From Actinomycetota bacterium (GTDB taxonomy: Bacteria > Actinomycetota > Acidimicrobiia > Acidimicrobiales > Ilumatobacteraceae): DNA of 10,278 bases. The notes under the pieces were generated by a model. The model did no database searches. It had not been told where the DNA came from and was given only the letters and a program-made list of their open reading frames with translations. The position numbers and the translations under genes were made by a program. This document shows positions 1-6,454 of the stretch, one piece after another. Within the stretch, counting starts at the first letter, position 1; every line of letters starts with the position of its first letter. Location of the stretch: NCBI GenBank assembly GCA_005793785.1, contig SXPW01000143.1, positions 1 to 10,278 of the forward strand, in the 5' to 3' direction.

Positions 1-86
1 CACTGGAAGATGAAGGCATGGAAAAGACGATCGTCGGTGCGCCGTCAACGCGCACGACAAATTGTTCGTTCTGCAAACCTGTCGTA

Positions 87-112
87 ACCCCTCGTTTCCC
101 TGACCGAGGGGT
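87..112. repeat. 8-bp inverted repeat (hairpin) upstream of trhA
   Basis: ACCCCTCG (87-94) and CGAGGGGT (105-112) are perfect reverse complements separated by 10 nt. The left arm overlaps the TAA at 85-87 that ends one plus-strand frame, so it could terminate an upstream gene. No T-run follows on the plus strand, so a classical intrinsic terminator is not supported. It could equally be an operator, because it lies only 21 bp before the trhA start. Confidence 0.5.
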
Positions 113-123
113 ACGCTCGGCAC

Positions 124-127
124 AGGA
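124..127 (+). promoter_or_regulatory. Shine-Dalgarno of trhA
   Basis: AGGA ends 6 nt before ATG 134, a normal spacing. Among the separately expressed genes in this window this is the only one with a plausible SD deciding its start. A -10-like TACGCT at 112-117 lies upstream. A start site 7-8 nt after it would fall on the SD itself, so the true promoter is probably elsewhere and is not identified. Confidence 0.5.
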
Positions 128-133
128 CCGACG

Positions 134-793
134 ATGCCCCACGTACCGGTGTTTCACCATGTGACCGGAGAGTGGAGATCACGATGGCGTGGACACATCC
201 ACGGCTATGCGGTGATCGTTTCGTTGCCCGCAGGCGTGGTACTCACGTTGTTGGCGTCGGGTCCGCTCGCGACGTCGGCCAGCGCCATCTATGCCGCTTC
301 CTTGGTGGCATTGTTCGGGACGTCCGCTGCGTACCACTTGTTCGCCCGGAGCGCGAAGTTGCAGCATGTGATGCAACGGGCGGATCACTGCATGGTGTAC
401 GTGTTGATTGCCGGGACCTACACGCCCGTGTGTCTCCTTGCGTTGCCGCGAGCCCTCGGTATCACGATGCTCGCGATCGTGTGGGGTGTCGCAATTCTCG
501 GGATGGTGCTGAAGGCGATGTGGAAGGCCCGAAAGTTTGCGACCTCGCTGTACCTGGTGCTTGGATGGATCGTCGTCGCAGTCGTGCCGTGGGTGTATGA
601 GCGTGCGGGTGGCACTGCACTCGCGCTGTATGCAGTCGGCGGAGTGGTGTTCACGGCCGGTTCGGTCATGTTCCTGCGTCGATTTCCACGACTACGACCG
701 GAGTCGTTCGGATTTCACGAGGTGTGGCACGTGATGACGGTCGCCGCCGTGGTGTGCCAATTCGCCGCAACTGCGCTGCTGCTGCGGCGCTAA
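134..793 (+). CDS. trhA: Hemolysin III / TrhA family seven-helix membrane protein
   Basis: This 219-residue integral membrane protein belongs to the hemolysin III (YqfA/TrhA) branch of the PAQR superfamily. Bacterial members have been linked to membrane-lipid homeostasis, and the 'hemolysin' name is historical. About seven hydrophobic segments follow a short polar N-terminus. The family's metal-site residues are visible: Ser64 and His68 in SAAYH, Asp84 in RADHCMVY, and the C-terminal pair His195 and His199 in HEVWH. The helix motif IAGTYTP (92-98) is also diagnostic. Length is normal for the family. ATG 134 is chosen because AGGA precedes it at good spacing and the first helix begins near residue 24. 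It is followed 23 bp downstream by tRNA-Lys with no clear terminator between. Substrate and physiological role cannot be read from the sequence. Confidence 0.92.
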   Translation: MPHVPVFHHVTGEWRSRWRGHIHGYAVIVSLPAGVVLTLLASGPLATSASAIYAASLVALFGTSAAYHLFARSAKLQHVMQRADHCMVYVLIAGTYTPVCLLALPRALGITMLAIVWGVAILGMVLKAMWKARKFATSLYLVLGWIVVAVVPWVYERAGGTALALYAVGGVVFTAGSVMFLRRFPRLRPESFGFHEVWHVMTVAAVVCQFAATALLLRR

Positions 794-799
794 CGCAAC

Positions 800-805
800 T
801 AGCCT
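800..805 (+). promoter_or_regulatory. Possible -10 element of tRNA-Lys (and copA)
   Basis: TAGCCT fits TANNNT. A start site 7-8 nt downstream would lie at about 812-813, 4-5 nt before the tRNA 5' end, giving a very short 5' leader for RNase P. No good -35 is visible. Such a transcript would also read into copA, which has no promoter-like hexamer of its own. Confidence 0.4.
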
Positions 806-816
806 GAACACTCCAC

Positions 817-889
<73 letters not shown>

Positions 890-890
890 C

Positions 891-3167
891 GTGACCAATT
901 CGAGTACTGCTTCGCTACGAGATCGACCCGCACAGGTCGATCTTGCCGTTTCCGGCATGACGTGTGGGGCTTGTGCCACCCGCATCGAAAAGGTGCTGAA
1001 TTCCGTCGATGGCGTGACAGCGACCGTCAACTTCGCGACCGAGTCGGCACGAGTCACGATCGCTGGTAGCACCGAAGTCGACACGTTGATTGCCGAGGTG
1101 GAAAAAGCGGGTTACGGGGCGAGGTTGTTGCAGGACACCACCCCCGACATGCTCGACCGCGAATCGCTGGAACGAGTCGCCATGTTGCGGTCGCGCTTGA
1201 CCATTTCATTGATTGCAGGCTTGCCGGTCGTTGCGCTCTCGATGATTTCCTTGCTGCAGTTCGACGGCTGGAAGTGGTGGGCATTGGCGCTCTCGTTGCC
1301 CGTCGTGGTTTGGTCGGCGGGTCCCTTCCATCGTGCTGCCGCGATGAACGCCCGCCATCGATCCACCACGATGGACACGCTCATCTCACTCGGCATCATC
1401 GCAGCGATGGCCTGGTCGGTGTGGGCACTGGTGTGGGGGAACGCCGCCGACCACAACGGCATGGACATGGCGGACATGAAGGTTGATCACATATATATGG
1501 AGGTGGCAGTAGCGGTGACCATCTTCCTGCTGGCCGGTCGTTACTTCGAAGCCCGCGCGAAGCGTCGGGCGGGGGACGCGCTTCGGTCGCTGTTGGCGCT
1601 CGGCGCGCGGAACGCCACCGTCCTGCGCAACGGCGAGGAGGTCGTGGTGCCTGCAGCAGAAGTCGGCGTTGGCGACCTTTTCGTCGTGCGACCTGGGGAA
1701 ATCATTGCCGCTGACGGTGTGGTGCGCGAGGGAGCATCAGCCGTAGATGTTTCGATGCTGACCGGTGAGAGCGTGCCGGTGGACATGACCGTTGGCTCCA
1801 ACGTCATCGGAACGACCGTGAATCTCACGGGAAGGCTCGTCGTTCAAGCGAGCAGGATCGGTGCGCAATCCACGTTCGCGCAAATGACTCGGCTCGTGCG
1901 GGATGCGCAAGCCACGAAAGCCCCGGTGCAGAAGCTCGCCGACCGAGTGAGTGGTGTCTTCGTACCGAGCGTCATCGTCATTTCACTCCTTACGTTTGGT
2001 GGTTGGTGGTGGCTCGGCGACGATTTGTCGCAGGCATTCACTGCTGCGGTGGCCGTGTTGATCATCGCCTGTCCATGTGCACTCGGGCTGGCCACACCCA
2101 CCGCGCTGATGGTCGGAAGCGGAAGGGCCGCACAGATGGGCATCGTCATCAAGGGCGCTGACGTATTGCAGGGCACGAGGCGTGTCGACACCGTGGTGTT
2201 CGACAAGACCGGAACGGTCACGACCGGCATCATGCAGCTGGTCGACTTGGTGTGCGCCGCCGGGATGACTCGTGCAGAACTCCTCACGTTTGCCGGAGCG
2301 CTCGAGCACGCCAGCGAACATCCAGTCGCCAAGGCGATCGCCTCCGCCGCGCGGGCCGAAACCGGTCCTCTCACGACGGTGACCGAGTTCGAGAATCTTC
2401 CCGGCATGGGAACTCTCGGACGCGTGTCCGGCTCCAGTGTTCTCGTCGGCAACGAAACCCTGATGCGTCGCAAACTGGTGCTCATTCCCGCGGCGATGAA
2501 TGACGCACTGGCTGCTGCCCGCAACGACGGGAACATCGGGGTGCTCGTCGCGGTGAATGGAACCGTGAAGGGTGTGTGCGTCGTTGCCGATCGCCCGAAG
2601 GCAAACAGCGCCGCCGCCGTTGCATCGCTACGCGATTTGGGACTGCGTCCCATCCTCCTCACGGGTGACAGTCGTGCCACCGCATTGGCAGTGGCACGAC
2701 AGGTGGGGATCGAAGCAGACGAACAGCACGTGATTGCCGGAGTGTTGCCGGAGGAGAAGGTGCGCGTGGTAGCCGATCTGCAGGAGCGCGGCTATGCGGT
2801 CGCGATGATCGGCGACGGCGTGAATGATGCGGCTGCCCTTGCGCAGGCAAACGTGGGTATTGCGATGGGTACGGGCACCGACGTGGCGATGAATGCCAGT
2901 GATCTCACCATCGTGAGTGGGGACCTGCGGTTGGTCTCCGACGCCATCTTGCTGTCGCGGGCCACACTGCGGACCATCAGCGCCAACGTCTTCTGGGCGT
3001 TCATCTACAACGTTGCCGCGATTCCGATCGCCGCGTTCGGTCTGATGAATCCGATGTGGGCCGGTTTGGCGATGGCGTTCTCGAGCGTGTTCGTCGTGAC
3101 CAACAGTTTGCGTTTGCGCACGACCAAACTCACGCCGCACACTGCGTTCGTACACGCAACTCGTTAG
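891..3167 (+). CDS. copA: Copper-exporting P1B-type ATPase CopA
   Basis: This 758-residue inner-membrane ATPase would pump Cu(I) out of the cytoplasm. One N-terminal HMA domain (about 15-80) has the Cu-binding motif GMTCGAC at 22-28. About eight helices follow, near 103-122, 127-146, 164-182, 202-220, 355-376, 381-402, 693-715 and 719-738. Catalytic signatures are TGES (291-294), the transport motif CPC (394-396), DKTGT (438-442, phosphorylated Asp438), the SEHPVA His-Pro (477-478), TGD (591-593) and GDGVNDA (641-647). Tyr706-Asn707 and Met728-x-x-Ser-Ser mark the Cu(I) subclass. The outer loop around 187-203 is rich in Met, His and Asp. The start is GTG 891, because an in-frame stop at 852-854 and the position of the HMA domain leave no other choice. 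It has no SD and lies one base after tRNA-Lys. No csoR or copZ is adjacent. The 3' end overlaps the next gene by 38 bp. Confidence 0.96.
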   Translation: MTNSSTASLRDRPAQVDLAVSGMTCGACATRIEKVLNSVDGVTATVNFATESARVTIAGSTEVDTLIAEVEKAGYGARLLQDTTPDMLDRESLERVAMLRSRLTISLIAGLPVVALSMISLLQFDGWKWWALALSLPVVVWSAGPFHRAAAMNARHRSTTMDTLISLGIIAAMAWSVWALVWGNAADHNGMDMADMKVDHIYMEVAVAVTIFLLAGRYFEARAKRRAGDALRSLLALGARNATVLRNGEEVVVPAAEVGVGDLFVVRPGEIIAADGVVREGASAVDVSMLTGESVPVDMTVGSNVIGTTVNLTGRLVVQASRIGAQSTFAQMTRLVRDAQATKAPVQKLADRVSGVFVPSVIVISLLTFGGWWWLGDDLSQAFTAAVAVLIIACPCALGLATPTALMVGSGRAAQMGIVIKGADVLQGTRRVDTVVFDKTGTVTTGIMQLVDLVCAAGMTRAELLTFAGALEHASEHPVAKAIASAARAETGPLTTVTEFENLPGMGTLGRVSGSSVLVGNETLMRRKLVLIPAAMNDALAAARNDGNIGVLVAVNGTVKGVCVVADRPKANSAAAVASLRDLGLRPILLTGDSRATALAVARQVGIEADEQHVIAGVLPEEKVRVVADLQERGYAVAMIGDGVNDAAALAQANVGIAMGTGTDVAMNASDLTIVSGDLRLVSDAILLSRATLRTISANVFWAFIYNVAAIPIAAFGLMNPMWAGLAMAFSSVFVVTNSLRLRTTKLTPHTAFVHATR

Positions 3168-3912
3168 CCGCCTGCTTCATCCACGTCTTTGCAGTACGAG
3201 GAGTGATGTCGTGTTTGGCGGCGAAGTCGTCGAGTGATTGGCCCCGCAACTCCTCGCAGAGTTCGAGGGTGTCGGCGGACACCCCGCACTCGCGTGCGTA
3301 GGTGAGGAGGTGCTCGAGTTCGATGTCCGACGTCGCACCCTCGACGGAAGTTCCGTAGGGGTCCTCGTGTGAGAACAGATCGGCGCTCCTGTTGTGGTGC
3401 GGTTCCGGACCGTCGCTCTGTACGGAGTCGAGTCGAACTCGTCTCCGCTCACTGCGGACGAATGCGAAGTACTCGATGTCCCTGACGATGTTGACGGCGA
3501 TCTTGGTCGGACGTCGCGCCGAAGGGTAGGTGCGAATGACCTCCCAGGCGTGGGACAACACCATGCCGAGTGCATCGTCGTAACCGATGCTGCGAAGACG
3601 ACCGCGTCGACGGGCAATCGACACCATCGGTGGTACGACGCGCTGCAACACGATTCTCGCCGCCAATTCATCGTTGGCGGCCCGTTTCACCAGTGCCGCG
3701 AGCACGCCATCGGCCACCGTGTCGATCTTCTTGCCGCGATAGCCGGCTGCAACCAGCACCTCATCGAGCGACTGGAAGGTTCGTGAATCGATGCCCCAGG
3801 AATTGACCTGACGCAGCACTCGGGGTGAGTGGTTCAGGCGCTGCCACTCCTGGTCGAGGAGGACGATGGGATTCCGACGGGTATGGGTAGGTATGTTGCG
3901 TGAAGTGGTCAT
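3130..3912 (-). CDS. Uncharacterised protein with sigma-like core and C-terminal HTH
   Basis: This 260-residue soluble protein has no function I can name. Residues 81-157 are helical and basic. They run from DELAARIVLQRVVPP through the AWEVIRTYP and NIVRDIEYFAFVR segments and recall sigma-70 region 2, though no promoter-melting motif is certain. A polar, probably disordered linker (about 160-195) leads to a C-terminal helix-turn-helix near 215-250, including SLDDFAAKHDITPRTAKTW, similar to sigma region 4 or LuxR-type HTHs. I recall similar hypothetical proteins scattered across actinobacteria, but this is memory and unchecked. ATG 3912 is chosen because CACACT lies 8 nt upstream; there is no good SD. 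The gene diverges from the hydrolase at 3980 and converges on copA with a 38-bp overlap. It may be a DNA-binding regulator. Confidence 0.72.
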   Translation of the reverse strand: MTTSRNIPTHTRRNPIVLLDQEWQRLNHSPRVLRQVNSWGIDSRTFQSLDEVLVAAGYRGKKIDTVADGVLAALVKRAANDELAARIVLQRVVPPMVSIARRRGRLRSIGYDDALGMVLSHAWEVIRTYPSARRPTKIAVNIVRDIEYFAFVRSERRRVRLDSVQSDGPEPHHNRSADLFSHEDPYGTSVEGATSDIELEHLLTYARECGVSADTLELCEELRGQSLDDFAAKHDITPRTAKTWMKQAANELRVRTQCAA

Positions 3913-3920
3913 ACCACCCG

Positions 3921-3926
3921 AGTGTG
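3921..3926 (-). promoter_or_regulatory. -10-like element of the HTH gene, leaderless geometry
   Basis: On the minus strand CACACT ends 8 nt before ATG 3912. The same hexamer precedes the glycerate kinase gene. It departs from TANNNT at the first base. No SD lies between it and the start, so a transcript beginning at or next to the ATG is plausible. Confidence 0.35.
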
Positions 3927-3940
3927 AGAATGCGCCTCAC
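3924..3940. repeat. Short dyad GTGAG-N7-CTCAC in a divergent promoter
   Basis: GTGAG (3924-3928) and CTCAC (3936-3940) form an inverted repeat in the 67-bp gap between the HTH gene and the hydrolase gene. It overlaps the minus-strand -10-like hexamer, a typical place for an operator. The arms are only 5 bp and the spacer is 7, so a canonical Crp site (TGTGA-N6-TCACA) is not matched. Confidence 0.25.
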
Positions 3941-3979
3941 CGCTACCCTCACCGCGCCATCATCCGCCAGACTTGGCGC

Positions 3980-4639
3980 ATGCGAATCACCCTTCCGTCC
4001 GGCACTCCAGCCGAAATCGACACGTCGGTCGAACGCCCAACTATGGGATTGGTGATCGCACCGGATATTTTCTCATTACGCCCTCTGTTCGATGACCTGG
4101 TGGCCCGATTTGCTTCCGAGTGGAATATGGCGGTGTGTGCCGTCGAACCGTTCCCCGGTCAGAACCTGGGTGCCGACATACAGGCGAGATTCGCTGCCGT
4201 ACCCGGACTCGATGACGACATGCACCTGCGCGACCTGCACGAGGCGACCGACGCCCTCGGAACCGAGCGCGTCGGTCTGATGGGTTTCTGCATGGGTGGT
4301 ATGTATTGCTTCAAGTCAGCGGTCAGCGAGCGGTTCTCTCGCATCGCGAGCTTCTACGGAATGATTCGTGTACCGAATGATTGGAAATCGTCCACGCAGC
4401 GAGAGCCGCTCGACTATCTCGCTCGCGGCGATGCGCGGAAGGTTCTTGCCGTCATCGGATCGAAGGATCCGTACACGCCGTCGGGCGACGTTGCTGCAAT
4501 TCAATCAGCGGGATGCACGATTGCGGAGTACCCCGATGCAGAACATGGTTTCGCACACGACGCAACCCGCCCATCGCATCGAATCAGTGACGCCGCAGAT
4601 GCCTTTGCACGCGCGCACGCGTGGTTGTCGGGTAGTTGA
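3980..4639 (+). CDS. Dienelactone hydrolase family protein
   Basis: This 219-residue cytoplasmic alpha/beta hydrolase is of the dienelactone hydrolase type (carboxymethylenebutenolidase-like). The triad can be placed: nucleophile Cys104 in GFCMGG (102-107), Asp163 in GSKDPYTP, and His189 in DAEHGF. Family members hydrolyse dienelactone in chlorocatechol breakdown or act on other esters and lactones, and the real substrate here is unknown because no aromatic-degradation gene is nearby. ATG 3980 is preferred because MRITLPSGTP begins the fold. The frame stays open upstream to an ATG at 3866, but that would overlap the divergent gene's start and adds an arginine-rich, unfamily-like stretch. There is no SD. 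CAGACT 6 nt before the ATG and TACCCT at 3944-3949 are both weak promoter candidates. The TGA abuts the stop of the Crp gene with no gap. Confidence 0.85.
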   Translation: MRITLPSGTPAEIDTSVERPTMGLVIAPDIFSLRPLFDDLVARFASEWNMAVCAVEPFPGQNLGADIQARFAAVPGLDDDMHLRDLHEATDALGTERVGLMGFCMGGMYCFKSAVSERFSRIASFYGMIRVPNDWKSSTQREPLDYLARGDARKVLAVIGSKDPYTPSGDVAAIQSAGCTIAEYPDAEHGFAHDATRPSHRISDAADAFARAHAWLSGS

Positions 4640-5305
4640 CTACGACGAACGTGAAGTGAGCTTGACGCGTTCCTTGATTCGGTAACGACGATCCGACTGC
4701 TCGAGCCATCCGAGTCGAATGAAACTGGCGATTGCCTTGTTCACCCGTTCGCGCGATGCACCAACCATGCCGGCCAGTTCCTCCTGTGTGACGGGAAGAA
4801 CGAACTCGTCACTGCCCTCGGAAAGTTCGAGCAATCGTTTGGCCGTTCGACCGGTGACGTCGAGGAACACGCTGTCGGACAGCACTTCGTCCATGACGCG
4901 TAGGCGCGACGCCAACAACTTGGTGACACCCCACAACATGTTCGGGTTGCCCTGGAGTTCGGCCTTGACCGACGCATAAGGGATCTGCAGAACGCTCGAA
5001 GGTTCGAGCGCGCGCGCCAAGGCACTTCGTGCCCCGTCATCCAACAAACCGAGTTCTCCGAAGAGATCCCCCGACTCCATGAGTGCAAGCATGCTCTCTC
5101 GCGCATCGAGCGGACGGTTACCGATTGCAATCGCGATGCGACCCGACAGGACGACGAACATGGCGTCGGGTGCATCACCCTCGTTGAACAAGACGTCACC
5201 CCGTTGCAAGTTGCGCACCGAGCCGGACGCAGCGATCGTCTTCAGTGAAGCCGGTGAAGTTGCGGCGAAGAATGCGTTGTTGGCAAGGAGTTCCTCGTGA
5301 GTCAT
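4640..5305 (-). CDS. Crp/Fnr-family transcriptional regulator
   Basis: This 221-residue dimeric regulator is of the cAMP-receptor (Crp/GlxR-like) type. The N-terminal cyclic-nucleotide-binding beta-barrel spans about 5-115. Its phosphate-binding cassette reads GELGLLDDGARSALARA (83-99), with Glu84 and Arg93-Ser94 at the positions that contact cAMP in E. coli Crp. A long dimer helix (about 121-145) leads to the winged HTH. Its recognition segment VTQEELAGMVGASRERVNKA (172-191) matches the Crp HTH signature. No Fnr cysteine cluster is present, so Fe-S oxygen sensing is unlikely. The frame is open far upstream across ispD, but ATG 5305 fits the family N-terminus and has TACCGT 7 nt before it. 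ATG 5311 is an alternative two codons earlier. The gene diverges from ispD across 28 bp and abuts the hydrolase stop. Confidence 0.9.
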   Translation of the reverse strand: MTHEELLANNAFFAATSPASLKTIAASGSVRNLQRGDVLFNEGDAPDAMFVVLSGRIAIAIGNRPLDARESMLALMESGDLFGELGLLDDGARSALARALEPSSVLQIPYASVKAELQGNPNMLWGVTKLLASRLRVMDEVLSDSVFLDVTGRTAKRLLELSEGSDEFVLPVTQEELAGMVGASRERVNKAIASFIRLGWLEQSDRRYRIKERVKLTSRSS

Positions 5306-5315
5306 GAGCATCACG
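5296..5315. repeat. Imperfect dyad over the crp start codon
   Basis: CGTGA (5296-5300) and TCACG (5311-5315) are inverted across 10 nt and straddle the ATG of the Crp-family gene. The right arm overlaps that gene's -10-like hexamer. The half-sites resemble GTGA/TCAC Crp half-sites, but the spacing differs from the usual 6. This would be a natural place for autorepression, which is inference only. Confidence 0.25.
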
Positions 5316-5318
5316 GTA
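5313..5318 (-). promoter_or_regulatory. -10 element of the Crp gene, leaderless geometry
   Basis: On the minus strand TACCGT ends exactly 7 nt before ATG 5305, so transcription would begin at or next to the start codon. No SD is present. Any -35 would lie inside the first codons of ispD. I see no clear TTGACA-like sequence there. Confidence 0.5.
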
Positions 5319-5319
5319 C

Positions 5320-5325
5320 TACCCT
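5320..5325 (+). promoter_or_regulatory. -10 element of ispD, leaderless geometry
   Basis: TACCCT ends 8 nt before ATG 5334 and lies one base pair from the oppositely oriented -10 element of the Crp gene. The intervening GAGAGACG is purine-rich but is not a good SD at this spacing. Confidence 0.5.
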
Positions 5326-5333
5326 GAGAGACG

Positions 5334-5987
5334 ATGGCGACTGGGGAATTCCGCCGACCCGGCGAGATGATTTGGACCATCGTCGTCGCGGCGGGTGCCG
5401 GAACGCGATTCGGCGGCCCCAAACAATTCGAGGCCCTGGGCGACCGGCGTGTCATGGACTGGTCGATTGCCGTCGCTCGCGAATCGAGTGACGGCGTCGT
5501 AGTGGTTCTTCCGCCCGACGTGGCAGAGAAGGAGGGTGGAATCGCCGGCGGCGCGAGTCGAAGCGAGTCCGTTCGTCGGGGATTGGCCGCGATTCCGAAG
5601 AATGCGACGATCATCTGCGTACATGACGCCGCGCGACCCTTCGCCAACGAGGACGATTTCGCCCGTGTCATCGCTGCAGTCGTCGACGGTGCCGACGGTG
5701 CCGTTCCGGCGATCCCCGTTGCCGACACCATCAAGGTGGTGGACGACACCGGCCAGGTGATGCGAACGCCGCCCCGTGGTTCGCTGCGTGCGGTCCAGAC
5801 TCCGCAGGCATTCCGTGCCGAGATTCTCCGTCGTGCGCATGCGTCGCGTGGCGAGGGCACCGATGACGCATCCTTGGTGGAAGCCGAAGGCGGCAAGGTC
5901 GTCGTGGTGGACGGCGACGTGTTGAACCGAAAGATCACCACGCGAGACGACCTGAATTGGGCGCGCGCGCAACAAAGCGGACACTAA
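5334..5987 (+). CDS. ispD: IspD, 2-C-methyl-D-erythritol 4-phosphate cytidylyltransferase
   Basis: This 217-residue cytoplasmic enzyme joins MEP and CTP to give CDP-methylerythritol and pyrophosphate, the third step of the non-mevalonate isoprenoid pathway. The CTP-binding N-terminus reads IVVAAGAGTRFGGPKQF (16-32), with Arg25 and Lys30 at the conserved catalytic positions. GGASRSESV (72-80), VHDAARPF (96-103), VADTIK (129-134) and TPQAF (156-160) are further IspD signatures. Lys200 in NRKIT sits where E. coli has its substrate-binding Lys213. ATG 5334 is preferred because of the promoter-like TACCCT just upstream. ATG 5367 (MIWTIVVAAG) is a possible shorter start that would remove 11 residues. 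It is the first gene of ispD-ispF-rlmB and ends 2 nt before ispF. Many actinobacteria have carD upstream of ispD; here a divergent Crp-family gene occupies that place. Confidence 0.95.
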   Translation: MATGEFRRPGEMIWTIVVAAGAGTRFGGPKQFEALGDRRVMDWSIAVARESSDGVVVVLPPDVAEKEGGIAGGASRSESVRRGLAAIPKNATIICVHDAARPFANEDDFARVIAAVVDGADGAVPAIPVADTIKVVDDTGQVMRTPPRGSLRAVQTPQAFRAEILRRAHASRGEGTDDASLVEAEGGKVVVVDGDVLNRKITTRDDLNWARAQQSGH

Positions 5988-5989
5988 CG

Positions 5990-6454
5990 ATGAGAATCGG
6001 TCAAGGATTCGACGTTCATCGATTCGCCGACGACCAACGTCCGTTGGTGCTGGCCGGCGTGACGTTCGCGGGCGAACGTGGACTGCTCGGCCACAGTGAT
6101 GCCGACGCCGTCGCGCACGCGGTGAGCGATGCGCTCCTCGGCGCTGCCGGTTTGGGAGACATCGGTGGACTCTTCCCGGATACCGATCCGAAGTGGAAGG
6201 GTGCCAATTCGATGTTGCTCCTGCGTGAGGTCGTCGAATTGGTGCGCGATGCCGGGTGGTCGGTGGCCAACGTGGACGTCAACGTCATTTGTGAACGGCC
6301 GAAAATTGCGCCACAGCGCGAGAACATGCAGGCGAATCTTTCGGCCGCCGTTGGTGCACCAGTCAGCGTGAAGGGTCGACGCGCCGAGGGTCTCGGCAGT
6401 ATCGGTCGAGTGGAGGGGATCGCCTGCATGGCGGTTGCCCTCCTTGTCCCATGA
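5990..6454 (+). CDS. ispF: IspF, 2-C-methyl-D-erythritol 2,4-cyclodiphosphate synthase
   Basis: This 154-residue enzyme, normally a trimer, cyclises CDP-ME 2-phosphate to MEcPP with loss of CMP in the MEP pathway. Metal ligands are Asp8 and His10 in GQGFDVHRF and His43 in AVAHAVSDAL. The GHSDAD loop (34-39), DIGGLFPDTDP (57-67) and the C-terminal LGSIGRVEGIA (135-145) are family signatures. The usual Thr-Thr-Thr before Glu in the active-site segment (VKATTTE in E. coli) reads VKGRRAE here (127-133), so the Thr that contacts the diphosphate appears to be Ala132. ATG 5990 gives the standard IspF N-terminus MRIGQGFDVH. The upstream in-frame ATG at 5957 lies inside ispD. The gene begins 2 nt after the ispD stop, and its TGA overlaps the ATG of rlmB, implying translational coupling. 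Confidence 0.95.
   Translation: MRIGQGFDVHRFADDQRPLVLAGVTFAGERGLLGHSDADAVAHAVSDALLGAAGLGDIGGLFPDTDPKWKGANSMLLLREVVELVRDAGWSVANVDVNVICERPKIAPQRENMQANLSAAVGAPVSVKGRRAEGLGSIGRVEGIACMAVALLVP

Larger units (their letters stand above)
1..133. other. Leading edge, no gene that can be identified
   Basis: No reading frame here is convincing. On the plus strand one frame ends at TAA 85-87 and another runs open into trhA containing a Cys-Ser-Phe-Cys string, but neither resembles a known C-terminus. On the minus strand one frame is open from about 130 to the window edge. From a possible TTG at 76 or GTG at 55 it would read VRVDGAPTIVFSMPSSS, which has protein-like composition and could be the 5' end of a divergent gene. 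That gene would have no recognisable promoter or SD. The stretch also contains a hairpin (87-112) and the trhA ribosome binding site. Sequence to the left of the window is needed to choose between these options. Confidence 0.3.

Noticed and set aside
150..170. Zinc-finger-like Cys-Ser-Phe-Cys frame at the left edge, recalling the start of ClpX
   Set aside because: The string lies in a plus-strand frame at about 60-75 that runs into trhA, with no following ClpX sequence. It is most likely chance.
1844..2680. A long open frame (278 codons) antisense to copA
   Set aside because: It is a shadow of a GC-rich gene: composition is Ala/Ser/Thr/Arg-rich, there are no domain motifs, and the sense strand carries all CopA catalytic motifs.
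3923..3940. A canonical Crp operator between the HTH and hydrolase genes
   Set aside because: TGTGA is present, but the TCAC half-site follows after 9 nt instead of 6 and lacks the final A. It is recorded only as a short dyad.
3866..3979. Upstream ATG extension of the dienelactone hydrolase
   Set aside because: It would overlap the divergent gene's start, adds an Arg/His/Pro-rich stretch unlike the family, and the fold begins naturally at ATG 3980.
5306..5941. A continuous upstream extension of the Crp-family frame across ispD on the minus strand (about 212 codons)
   Set aside because: The extension is low-complexity, Thr/Ser/Arg-rich sequence antisense to a clear ispD gene. The cyclic-nucleotide-binding domain starts right after ATG 5305, which has its own promoter-like element.
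5957..5989. Earlier ATG for ispF inside ispD
   Set aside because: IspF proteins begin at the MRIGxGxDxH motif, which starts at ATG 5990.
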